From NCBI GenBank assembly GCA_947624765.1, contig CANQLS010000036.1, positions 1 to 10,851 of the forward strand: DNA of 10,851 nucleotides, given 5' to 3'. This DNA is from an uncultured Clostridia bacterium. GTDB lineage: Bacteria; Bacillota; Clostridia; TANB77; UBA1234. Shown here one piece after another: positions 1 through 6,687 of the stretch; position 1 is the stretch's first letter; each line of letters begins with the position of its first letter. Made by a program: the position numbers and the translations under genes. The notes beneath the pieces are model-generated. The model was given only the letters and a program-made list of their open reading frames with translations, had not been told where the DNA came from and did no database searches.

Positions 1-856
1 CATCTTTAATTCTATTTTGTTCCATTTGTGCATATACTTGTGTAGAAGATATATCTGAATGACCTAACATTTCTTGGATTGCTCTTAACTCAGCACCGTT
101 TTCTAATAAATGCATTGCAAATGAATGTCGAAGTGTATGCGGTGTGATATCTACATCAATATTAGCTTGAGTTTTATATTGTTTAATAATTTTCCAGAAA
201 CCTTGTCTAGTTAATCTTTGTCCATTAACATTAACAAAAAGTGCTGGATCATTTTCATCTTTCAATAAAACTTGACGTGACTTGTCCATATATTCTTTTA
301 AAGCATTTACTGCTAAAGAACCAATAGGAATCATTCTTTGTTTTGTTCGATTTGTACAACGAATAAAGCCTTCTTCTAAATTAATATCATCTACGTTCAA
401 CGAAATCAATTCTGTTACACGAATACCAGTAGCATATACTAATTCTAGCATTGCTTTATCTCGATACCCTTTCAAATCTACGCATTTTGGTTGTTCTAAT
501 AAAAGCTCTACTTGATCAGCAGTTAAAACCTTCGGTGGTTTTCTTTCAATTTTAGGCGACTCTAAGTTTGCGGTTGGATTATCTGTAACCACTTTTGTTT
601 TATATAAATATTGATAAAAAGAACGAAGAGACGCTATGTTTCTAGATACTGTAGAAGCTGCTTTACCATTAGTAGTCAAGCTATCAAGGTAAGTCTTAAT
701 ATCTGACTCACTAGTTTCTAACATATTTAAATTATGACTATCTAAATAATTACAATATAACTTTATGTCTCGATTGTATGATTGTAATGTGTTATCTGAT
801 AATTTCTTATCTTTTTCAAGGAAATCCAAAAAATTTTCAACAAAATTATTCTCCAT
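1..856 (-). CDS. xerD: Site-specific tyrosine recombinase, XerD/XerC type (3' end cut by window edge)
   Basis: XerC/XerD recombinases resolve chromosome dimers at dif near the FtsK-bearing septum. The visible 285 residues hold an N-terminal SAM-like core-binding domain (about 1-90) and the catalytic domain (about 105-285). The full catalytic set is present: Arg146 (ATGIRVTEL), Lys172 (NRTKQRMIPIG), His240 and Arg243 (TPHTLRHSFAMHLL), His266 (LGHSDIS) and the nucleophile Tyr275 (STQVYAQ). XerD is usually about 295-300 residues, so only some 10 to 15 are missing beyond base 1. The start is the ATG at 856, preceded by AAGGAG; upstream in frame there is a stop and no other ATG. The gene lies downstream of spoIIM on the same strand but has its own promoter. 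The choice of XerD over XerC or an integrase rests on chromosomal context and length, and is an inference. Confidence 0.93.
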   Translation of the reverse strand, partial: MENNFVENFLDFLEKDKKLSDNTLQSYNRDIKLYCNYLDSHNLNMLETSESDIKTYLDSLTTNGKAASTVSRNIASLRSFYQYLYKTKVVTDNPTANLESPKIERKPPKVLTADQVELLLEQPKCVDLKGYRDKAMLELVYATGIRVTELISLNVDDINLEEGFIRCTNRTKQRMIPIGSLAVNALKEYMDKSRQVLLKDENDPALFVNVNGQRLTRQGFWKIIKQYKTQANIDVDITPHTLRHSFAMHLLENGAELRAIQEMLGHSDISSTQVYAQMEQNRIKD

Positions 857-958
857 CTCAAATACTCCTTTGTAACAGTGTATTTTCGCATATATTTAAT
901 TGGTTCTCCTACAGGTTTATGCCCACCATTCATCTTTTGTAATTCAAAACGCAAACTT

Positions 959-987
959 ATTTTATACAAAAAAAGCAAATAATGCAA
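959..987 (-). promoter_or_regulatory. Probable sigma-A promoter of xerD
   Basis: On the minus strand TTGCAT (982-987) and TAAAAT (959-964) are separated by 17 bases; TATAAA, two bases nearer, is an alternative -10. Predicted transcription starts near 952, leaving a leader of about 95 nt before the xerD ATG at 856. The gap 857-1037 holds this promoter and the leader and no other gene I can support. Confidence 0.55.
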
Positions 988-1037
988 GAGTTTTTTTGAT
1001 TTTTATGTAAATTTTATGAAAATTTTACACAAATGGC

Positions 1038-1655
1038 TTAAAACAGTACAAATTTCAACATATAGCTATTAAAAAATATTTCAATTCCTGCTGAAATTAG
1101 TAATCCGATGGCACAAAATACACAAACAATTGTATGACGAAGAATCTCTATCTTAATATCCTTTTTTCTCTTCAATAAATTTATGGCAAATCTAATTGCA
1201 CTTACCATAGCAACCATCATCATTGGGATAAAAACGATATTTTGGAAAAATAGCATGACAAAATTAATCAAATTTCCTTTAGTAACCCCATATGTTGCAA
1301 GTACTGTGGCAATAGTAAAGCCTAATGTAAATCCCTTATAACTGATATAAAAAAGTAATATTGGAATACCAATTACGGAAGCTCCTAAAAGCCAAAAAAT
1401 TACTGCAATCCATATATTTTTTGTCATTGTGTCTTTTAATATTCCTAAAACGTCTTCATTTGGCTCTTCTTGTAATTTTGAAAAATTTTCTTCTAAGTAG
1501 GAAGAAAGCTCTTCGTTAGTAACAACTTGCTTATAATAAAGCGTTCCTATTATAATGCCTAATAAGAAAATAATCATAAGCACAATATATAGAATTCCGT
1601 TATTTTTAACATATTTTGAAATAAAATCTTCTTTTCCAATAATTCTTATGTTCAT
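1038..1655 (-). CDS. spoIIM: Stage II sporulation protein M (SpoIIM family)
   Basis: SpoIIM is the membrane anchor of the SpoIID-SpoIIM-SpoIIP peptidoglycan-degrading machine that drives engulfment of the forespore. The 205-residue product has a short cytosolic N-terminus, a first membrane helix at about 21-40, a hydrophilic extracytoplasmic stretch at about 42-80, then about four more helices (roughly 82-103, 107-125, 130-155, 172-193). The segment around LLGASVIGIPILLF (89-102) and YKGFTLGF matches the glycine-rich SpoIIM/DUF95 signature, and the length is close to the Bacillus protein. I place the start at the ATG at 1655 because GGAGG (1662-1666) sits 6 bases before it; an in-frame ATG 11 codons upstream (1688) has no such site. 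It follows rnhA by 52 bases and precedes xerD. In Bacillus the gene is under the mother-cell factor sigma-E; I could not identify a convincing sigma-E promoter here. Confidence 0.88.
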   Translation of the reverse strand: MNIRIIGKEDFISKYVKNNGILYIVLMIIFLLGIIIGTLYYKQVVTNEELSSYLEENFSKLQEEPNEDVLGILKDTMTKNIWIAVIFWLLGASVIGIPILLFYISYKGFTLGFTIATVLATYGVTKGNLINFVMLFFQNIVFIPMMMVAMVSAIRFAINLLKRKKDIKIEILRHTIVCVFCAIGLLISAGIEIFFNSYMLKFVLF

Positions 1656-1661
1656 CTCTTT

Positions 1662-1666
1662 CCTCC
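1662..1666 (-). promoter_or_regulatory. Ribosome binding site that decides the spoIIM start
   Basis: GGAGG on the minus strand lies 6 bases upstream of the ATG at 1655. The longer reading frame from 1688 would place this site inside the coding sequence and has no purine-rich site of its own. Confidence 0.75.
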
Positions 1667-1707
1667 ATTCTAACTCAATATTATGCAAGGAAAGGACAAC
1701 TTAGAAC

Positions 1708-2142
1708 TTATAAAGTTTTAATCGCATTTACAGCCATTTCATCACAACGATTGTTATATACGTTGTCACTATGGCCTTTTACTTTTATCCATTCAATTGT
1801 ATGTATTTTATTAAAATTATATAATTGTTCCCATAAATCTTTGTTTTTTACTGGTTCTTTTGATGCTGTAAGCCAGCCATTTTTTTGCCAGTTATTAAGC
1901 CATTTTTGTTGAAATGCATTAATCAAATAAGCACTATCACTATATAATTTTACTTTACATGGTCTCTTTAATAATTTTAATGCTTCAATTGGAGCTGTTA
2001 ATTCCATTTGGTTATTAGTAGTAATTTTGCTTGCACCACTAATCTCTTTTTTTGTATCACCATAAATTAAAATGGCTCCCCAACCGCCTTTTCCAGGATT
2101 TCCAGAGCAAGCTCCATCTGTATATATTATCACCTCGTCCAT
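1708..2142 (-). CDS. rnhA: Ribonuclease HI
   Basis: RNase HI cleaves the RNA strand of RNA:DNA hybrids (R-loops, primers) using two metal ions. The 144-residue protein is a complete single-domain enzyme. The four acidic metal ligands are visible: Asp9 (YTDGACSGNPG), Glu47 (NQMELTAP), Asp69 (LYSDSAYL) and Asp134 (NRCDEMA), together with the catalytic-loop His124 (VKGHSDN). The Trp-rich handle WLNNWQKNGW (81-90) places it with the E. coli-type enzymes; there is no N-terminal hybrid-binding domain. The start ATG at 2142 has GAGG 11 bases upstream, a slightly long spacing. It is divergent from tmcAL and 52 bases upstream of spoIIM, so rnhA transcripts may read into spoIIM. Confidence 0.96.
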   Translation of the reverse strand: MDEVIIYTDGACSGNPGKGGWGAILIYGDTKKEISGASKITTNNQMELTAPIEALKLLKRPCKVKLYSDSAYLINAFQQKWLNNWQKNGWLTASKEPVKNKDLWEQLYNFNKIHTIEWIKVKGHSDNVYNNRCDEMAVNAIKTL

Positions 2143-2170
2143 TTTTATAACAACCTCTTTTCTTCTAATA

Positions 2171-2199
2171 GTGACAATTTCTAAAAGTTATGCTATCAT
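2171..2199 (+). promoter_or_regulatory. Sigma-A promoter with extended -10, upstream of tmcAL
   Basis: GTGACA (2171-2176) and TATCAT (2194-2199) are separated by exactly 17 bases, and TG at 2191-2192 gives an extended -10. Transcription would start near 2206, about 27 nt before the tmcAL ATG. Confidence 0.7.
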
Positions 2200-2218
2200 A
2201 TATCTATATAAAATACAA
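2190..2218 (-). promoter_or_regulatory. Possible rnhA promoter
   Basis: On the minus strand TTGTAT (2213-2218) and TAGCAT (2190-2195) are 17 bases apart. The match is mediocre, but the position suits rnhA and it is the best candidate in the 87-base gap. Its -10 overlaps the -10 of the tmcAL promoter on the other strand, so the two would compete if both are real. Confidence 0.3.
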
Positions 2219-2232
2219 GGAGGAAATTTTTG

Positions 2233-3474
2233 ATGAAAACTTGTGGCATTGTTGCAGAATATAATCCTTTTCACAATGGTCATCTTTATCATATAGAAAA
2301 AACGAAACAAGTAACGAATGCAGATGCAATTGTTTGTGTAATGAGTGGAAATTTTATTCAAAGAGGCTTGCCAGCCCTATTTGACAAGTGGACAAGAGCA
2401 AAAATGGCATTAAATAATGGAGTGGATTTAGTATTAGAACTTCCTACAATTTATGCAACTGCTAGCGCGGAATATTTTGCACATGGTGCTATCAATTTAC
2501 TTGATGCTCTCGGAGTTATAGATACTCTTTCGTTTGGAAATAGTTGTAATGATATAGAAATATTAAAGCGAATTGCAAACGTTTTATATTTAGAACCTGA
2601 GGGATATCAGAAAGAATTAAAAGCTGAATTGAAAAAAGGCAACTCGTACCCTGTTTCTCGTAGTAATGCTTTAAAAAATTTCCTAAAAAAAGAATTTAAA
2701 GAAGATGTTTTATCTTCTATCTTATTAGATTCAAATAATATTCTTGGAATTGAATATTTAAAGGCATTGTTATCCTGTAATAGTAATATAACACCTATTA
2801 GTATTGAAAGAGTTGGCAGTAGTTACAATTCTCTCCAAATCTCTAATAATATATGCAGTGCAACTGCCATAAGAGAAATGTTAGAGCATCAACAAATAGA
2901 ATTTTTACCAGATGTATTGCCAAGTACATCTTTACAAATAATTCGTCAGGAAATTACTAGTGGCAAAATGCCTATGTTTTTAAAGAATTTTGAAACAGAA
3001 ATTTTATTTGCATTACGAAAATTAAGTATTGAAGAATTATCACAAATTGCAGATGTTTCTGAGGGAATGGAATATACAATAAAGAAAAATTTATTAGATT
3101 ATTATACTATAGAAGATTTTATCGAAGCTATGAAATCAAAAAGATATACAGGAACTAGAATTCAACGATTAATCCTCCATGCTTTATTAGGTATCACACA
3201 AGAAATGTTGGATAACTATAAGCAAAGTCCTCAGTATGTTAGGGTTTTAGCTTTTAACAAAACTGGTGAAAAAGTATTATCTAAAATTTCTAGTCGCTCT
3301 CATTTACCTATTATTACTTCAGTAAATAAATTTTTAAAAGTAGCAAATGACAATGCAAAAAAGATGTTAGAAATAGATATTCTCGCAAGTAACATCTATA
3401 CACTTGGGTACCAAGTACCAGATTTTAGGAAGGTAAATTTAGATTATACAAAAACATTGGTAACAAATAAATAA
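2233..3474 (+). CDS. tmcAL: tRNA(Met) cytidine acetate ligase (TmcAL, YlbM family)
   Basis: TmcAL uses acetate and ATP, through an acetyl-adenylate, to form N4-acetylcytidine at the wobble position of elongator tRNA(Met) in Firmicutes. The 413-residue protein opens with GIVAEYNPFHNGH (5-17), carrying the HxGH nucleotidyltransferase motif (His14, Gly16, His17). It continues with the conserved VMSGNFIQRGLPALFDKW block and a C-terminal SPQYVRVLAFNKTG block typical of the family, and its length is normal. An in-frame TTG at 2230 lies one codon earlier, but I choose the ATG at 2233 because AAGGAGG (2217-2223) is 9 bases away. It has its own promoter, is divergent from rnhA, and ends within a hairpin shared with the converging DUF1189-like gene. 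Confidence 0.94.
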   Translation: MKTCGIVAEYNPFHNGHLYHIEKTKQVTNADAIVCVMSGNFIQRGLPALFDKWTRAKMALNNGVDLVLELPTIYATASAEYFAHGAINLLDALGVIDTLSFGNSCNDIEILKRIANVLYLEPEGYQKELKAELKKGNSYPVSRSNALKNFLKKEFKEDVLSSILLDSNNILGIEYLKALLSCNSNITPISIERVGSSYNSLQISNNICSATAIREMLEHQQIEFLPDVLPSTSLQIIRQEITSGKMPMFLKNFETEILFALRKLSIEELSQIADVSEGMEYTIKKNLLDYYTIEDFIEAMKSKRYTGTRIQRLILHALLGITQEMLDNYKQSPQYVRVLAFNKTGEKVLSKISSRSHLPIITSVNKFLKVANDNAKKMLEIDILASNIYTLGYQVPDFRKVNLDYTKTLVTNK

Positions 3475-3497
3475 GGCTGGATTTTTCCAACCTTATT
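3470..3497. terminator. Bidirectional hairpin terminator containing both stop codons
   Basis: The arms 3470-3480 (AATAAGGCTGG) and 3487-3497 (CCAACCTTATT) enclose a 6-base loop. Read on the minus strand all 11 positions pair, one as a G-U wobble; read on the plus strand that position is a C/A mismatch. U-rich sequence follows on both sides. The tmcAL stop (3472-3474) and the stop of the converging gene (3493-3495) are inside opposite arms. Confidence 0.7.
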
Positions 3498-4479
3498 CTT
3501 GTTTGTCATTTTTATTTTCAATTTCCTCAGCATTTTCTTCTTCTTTCTCTTCTTCTTTCTCTTCCTCTTTTGCTTCTTTTGTATCCTTTTCCAATTTATT
3601 ATCCACTTCTTCTTCTAACTTATGAATAATATTTTCAATTTTTTCTTTCATATTTCCACCTTGCACTCCAAGCAATAATAAGTCTAGTTTTATTGCACGT
3701 AATGCGTAGAAAATATATACATATGCTAATAATTGATATGCAATAGTTGCATATTCTGGCACTCTACCTATATATAGGAATGTAATAGTTTCAATAATAA
3801 GTGGCAAAGTCAATGCATACACTACTATGCGATAATAATTTGAAAATTTTAATCGAATTCTAAAAATAGAATTAAATATCCAAGCAACTAATATTAAAAT
3901 AAGTATATTTCCTAATTTCATAATCATATATACTATCCAAGTTATTAGCCAAGTAGAAAAGAAAATAGCTATCCTTACCATAGTATCATCTTCAATAATT
4001 TGCATAGTTTCATAAACCATATCTTTTGTAAGTCTATCTTGCCAGCTTTCAAAAGAGTAAGCAACTAATACATCATTTTGACTTATAAGAGCTCCATCTT
4101 TATTTAATACTAAAAAAGTCTTTGCATACAAAACTTCTTTTCCAATTTCTGTTTCTAAAAAATCTTGATTAGTTAACGAAGTATCTACAACAAATTTCTT
4201 TTCTCCATCTAAATTATAAATTACATCATCTACCTCTAAATTTCCATTCTCTATAGCAAAGTTAGGCACCTCATTATATTTACCTAATAATGAAGTAATA
4301 GAAGTAAATAAATTTGATGATGTATAAAATGCCACTAACAAGGAAATCAGTAAAATAATTCTCATCAAATACTTCGTAGCAAAAGATGTTTTTTCTCTCT
4401 GCACATAAGGATATAAGCGAAAATCTGTAATTGCTAAAAATATTCTTTTCCAAAATCCTAATTCATTTTTTTGTGCCAT
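3493..4479 (-). CDS. DUF1189-like polytopic membrane protein with acidic C-terminal tail
   Basis: Function unknown. The 328 residues show a cytosolic N-terminus with FWKRIFLAITDFRLYPY, one membrane helix at about 38-60, and an extracytoplasmic domain at about 61-165 with short repeated-looking strands (VIYNLDGEKKFVVDTS, then VLNKDGALI). About four helices follow between 170 and 270. This one-helix, outside-domain, helix-bundle layout and the wording of the outside domain fit DUF1189, a family I recognise by pattern only. Residues from about 277 are a Glu/Lys-rich probable coiled coil, partly encoded by a 12-base tandem repeat and longer than I would expect for the family. It is the last gene of the six-gene operon. 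Its ATG is one base past the alr stop and its AGGAGT site lies inside the alr 3' end, which implies translational coupling. Confidence 0.72.
   Translation of the reverse strand: MAQKNELGFWKRIFLAITDFRLYPYVQREKTSFATKYLMRIILLISLLVAFYTSSNLFTSITSLLGKYNEVPNFAIENGNLEVDDVIYNLDGEKKFVVDTSLTNQDFLETEIGKEVLYAKTFLVLNKDGALISQNDVLVAYSFESWQDRLTKDMVYETMQIIEDDTMVRIAIFFSTWLITWIVYMIMKLGNILILILVAWIFNSIFRIRLKFSNYYRIVVYALTLPLIIETITFLYIGRVPEYATIAYQLLAYVYIFYALRAIKLDLLLLGVQGGNMKEKIENIIHKLEEEVDNKLEKDTKEAKEEEKEEEKEEENAEEIENKNDKQE
3538..3570. repeat. 12-base tandem repeat coding the Glu/Lys tail
   Basis: The plus-strand unit TTCTTCTTTCTC occurs twice exactly (3538-3549, 3550-3561) and a third time in degraded form to about 3570. 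Read on the minus strand it encodes the alternating EEEKEEEKEEE segment of the DUF1189-like protein, so copy-number slippage would lengthen or shorten the tail in frame. Confidence 0.7.
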
Positions 4480-4480
4480 A

Positions 4481-5593
4481 TTACAACTCCTGTCTTTCTA
4501 TATTAGAGTTTGCAAAAACAATTGGAAGAGATATCTTCACTTTATCTCCCACTTTTGCTTCTACATTTGTTACATCAACCATCATATTTTTCATTCCAAT
4601 TCTTCCTAGCACTGGACATTGTTTCTCATTAATATTTACAAATACTCTTCCATCACTTTTAAATTTCAAAAGAGCATTTTTTACAGCACGCAGTTTATCA
4701 ATAAAACGTACTGAATCTTTTGGACCTGTAACACCAATACCTGCCTCATATCCAGCTCCTACAATAGCAACTTGTAAATTATTTTTTAAAGTATAAGTAC
4801 CAGAATAACCTATTTTACTGCCTTTACTTAAAGTTTTTATCTCTGTAATTTCAGATTCTAAATATCCTACTTTTTGTAAATGCGTATTTTCCGTAATCTG
4901 CACTCTGCCAGTAAAAGCGGAACCAATACGAACTGCATTCAAGTACATATACGGATATTTAAAGAATGCTGAACTATTGCAAATATGCAAAATTCCAGTT
5001 TCTATTTTATTCTCTTTTAGCAAAGCTATTCCGTCCAAAAATTTTTTAAACTGTTCTTCTGTAACTTTTCTCTTTGGAGAATAAGACTCACGAAAATGAG
5101 AATATGTTCCAGTAATCATAACGTTTTTAGAAAGAGAGAGTGCTTCTTTTAGCGATAAAACATTTTCAGTATTTAGCACAAAACCATATCTTCCAAATCC
5201 CGTATCTAATTTTAAATGTGCTTGCATAACTTTCTCTTTTTCTTCTGCTACTTTATTTAAAATTGTAAGAGCTTCAATCGAACCAACAGTAGCAATTAAA
5301 TCATAGTTCACAATTTCTTCTACCTCTTCTTCAATAGCAGTAGATTCTAATAATAAAATAGAATTTTGAAATCCATGTTCACGAAGTCGTTTTGCTTCAG
5401 CAATCTCTGAAACAGCGAAAAAATCAATATTATTATCTAACAATTTTTGTGCAACTAAAACAGAATCCATACCATATGCATTTCCTTTTAACACTGCAAT
5501 AATTTTAACATCTTCATCTACATTTTTTATTATATTCTGAATTATATGAATATTATGTTCTAGTTTTTCTTTTTCAATAATAATACGATTCAT
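4481..5593 (-). CDS. alr: Alanine racemase (PLP-dependent)
   Basis: This enzyme interconverts L- and D-alanine for peptidoglycan stem peptides. The 370-residue protein has the PLP barrel with Lys36 in AVLKGNAYG, and LKLDTGFGRYG with Lys128 and Arg135. Further active-site positions are His166 (TYSHF), the CNSSAF block after His203, Arg222 in AVRIGSAFTGR, and the second catalytic base Tyr263 in IGYSGTYT, followed by Tyr282 in GAGYEAG. These align with Lys39, Lys129, Arg136, His166, Arg219, Tyr265 and Tyr284 of the Geobacillus enzyme. The C-terminal motif normally read as GR(I/V)CMD is GRIGMKN here (330-336), losing the Cys and Asp. It starts 3 bases after the FemABX gene and ends one base before the DUF1189-like gene. 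Serine or broad-specificity racemase activity cannot be excluded from sequence. Confidence 0.9.
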   Translation of the reverse strand: MNRIIIEKEKLEHNIHIIQNIIKNVDEDVKIIAVLKGNAYGMDSVLVAQKLLDNNIDFFAVSEIAEAKRLREHGFQNSILLLESTAIEEEVEEIVNYDLIATVGSIEALTILNKVAEEKEKVMQAHLKLDTGFGRYGFVLNTENVLSLKEALSLSKNVMITGTYSHFRESYSPKRKVTEEQFKKFLDGIALLKENKIETGILHICNSSAFFKYPYMYLNAVRIGSAFTGRVQITENTHLQKVGYLESEITEIKTLSKGSKIGYSGTYTLKNNLQVAIVGAGYEAGIGVTGPKDSVRFIDKLRAVKNALLKFKSDGRVFVNINEKQCPVLGRIGMKNMMVDVTNVEAKVGDKVKISLPIVFANSNIERQEL

Positions 5594-5596
5594 GAA

Positions 5597-6667
5597 CTAT
5601 CTTTTTCCCTCCTCTTTCTCCTTTTTCATAGCCTTTCTAATTTGAATTTTACGGTATAACATACCAAATTTATCATATAGAAAATTCATAAAAGGATTTA
5701 AAACCATATAAAGTTCTCCAACAAATTCTACAAAATCGCCATTGAAACCTTTTTTAAATTTGTAAATACCATACTGTGGGTGATTTTCATTAACATGTCC
5801 TGAAACGCCTCTGAAATCATAGATATCACAATGGTTAGCAAGTGCCAATTTAATTTGTTCCCACTGTAATAAATAATTTGGCATAACATTTCTATATTCA
5901 TTTGAACTAGCACCATATAAATACCACACTTTATTTCCGTAAATAATAGGAATTACCGCCGCAATCGGCTTATCTTCATACATTGCAATAAGTATTTTCA
6001 TATAGTTAGGTGCCAAATTATCATACATTTTTTCGAAATATGATAAAGGACGAATTAAAAAGTTATCCCTCACACCTGTTTCAATCATAATTTTATGAAA
6101 AATTTTTAAGTCTTCACGTGTACCTTCACGTACTGTTACGCCTTTTTTCATTGCTAAACGAATATTATATCTTGTTTTTTCGTGAAACGACATTAATAAT
6201 TCTTCTTCTGTTTTATCTTTAACATTTAATCGAAAAACATATCGTGGTTGTATAACTTCATTAAAATCTTTTACATCTTCTTTAATTTTAAATCCAATTT
6301 CTTTAGCAATATTTTTAAATTCTTCATCTTCATTAGAAATATCTGGATCAACTCGAAAAATAAAAGAATGATATTTCTTTGCAAGTTCTTTTGCACCCTC
6401 AACTAATTTTGCAAAAGTTTCTTTATCATGCACATCGCAAACTGGACCTCTTGGGCTATACATCATACTTGTAATATTTTTAAAAGGACGTATTAAAAGA
6501 CTCATAGAACCTTTTATATTTCCTTTTTCATCTTCAACTAAAACAACTTCATTAATCCAATCGCTCTTTACTTTTGCCCATTCTGGCGATTGTAAAAAAT
6601 GGCCTTTTTCATGTTTTTGTAAAAAAGCAATATATTTTTCTTTATTTTCATCATTGACAAGTATCAT
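5597..6667 (-). CDS. FemABX-family peptidoglycan bridge aminoacyltransferase
   Basis: FemABX enzymes transfer an amino acid from aminoacyl-tRNA to the lysine (or equivalent) side chain of a cell-wall precursor, building the interpeptide bridge. The 356-residue protein has two GNAT-like halves. The first carries HFLQSPEWAKVKSDW (23-37) and YSPRGPVCD (70-78). The second carries FHEKTRYNIRLAMKKGV (161-177), YGASSNEYRNVMPNYLLQWE (251-270), DFRGVSG (284-290) and YGIYKFKKGFNG (299-310), all family hallmarks. It lacks the long coiled-coil insertion of staphylococcal FemA, so its size is nearer to FemX of Weissella. An AGAGG site lies 7 bases before the ATG at 6667. It is 20 bases downstream of the M24 peptidase gene and 3 bases upstream of alr. 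The amino acid transferred cannot be read from sequence. Confidence 0.9.
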   Translation of the reverse strand: MILVNDENKEKYIAFLQKHEKGHFLQSPEWAKVKSDWINEVVLVEDEKGNIKGSMSLLIRPFKNITSMMYSPRGPVCDVHDKETFAKLVEGAKELAKKYHSFIFRVDPDISNEDEEFKNIAKEIGFKIKEDVKDFNEVIQPRYVFRLNVKDKTEEELLMSFHEKTRYNIRLAMKKGVTVREGTREDLKIFHKIMIETGVRDNFLIRPLSYFEKMYDNLAPNYMKILIAMYEDKPIAAVIPIIYGNKVWYLYGASSNEYRNVMPNYLLQWEQIKLALANHCDIYDFRGVSGHVNENHPQYGIYKFKKGFNGDFVEFVGELYMVLNPFMNFLYDKFGMLYRKIQIRKAMKKEKEEGKR

Positions 6668-6687
6668 ATCATTTCCTCTTTCGCTTT

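Noticed and set aside
282..515. Plus-strand reading frame of 77 codons
   Set aside because: It is antisense to the catalytic domain of xerD, shows no recognisable motif and has no ribosome binding site.
763..987. Minus-strand 74-codon frame overlapping the xerD start
   Set aside because: Its first ATG overlaps the predicted -35 box and would lie upstream of the transcript start. It has no ribosome binding site and overlaps xerD out of frame. Only the leader part is kept as a low-interest finding.
1007..1028. AT-only near-palindrome downstream of spoIIM, considered as a terminator
   Set aside because: The stem has internal mismatches and only weak A-T pairs, and no U-run follows on the minus strand, so I do not call a terminator.
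857..1037. Possible riboswitch in the xerD leader
   Set aside because: The GGTGGGCATAAACC region forms only short stems and matches no aptamer I know.
1656..1688. Longer spoIIM start at 1688
   Set aside because: It has no ribosome binding site, while GGAGG sits 6 bases before the ATG at 1655. A CATAATAT string near 1678-1685 faintly resembles a sigma-E -10, but no matching -35 is at the right distance.
4431..4796. Plus-strand frame of 121 codons
   Set aside because: It is antisense across the alr 3' end and the DUF1189-like 5' end, both of which have clear motifs on the other strand.
5728..5916. Minus-strand frame of 62 codons
   Set aside because: It is an alternative frame inside the FemABX gene, whose conserved motifs occupy the same bases.
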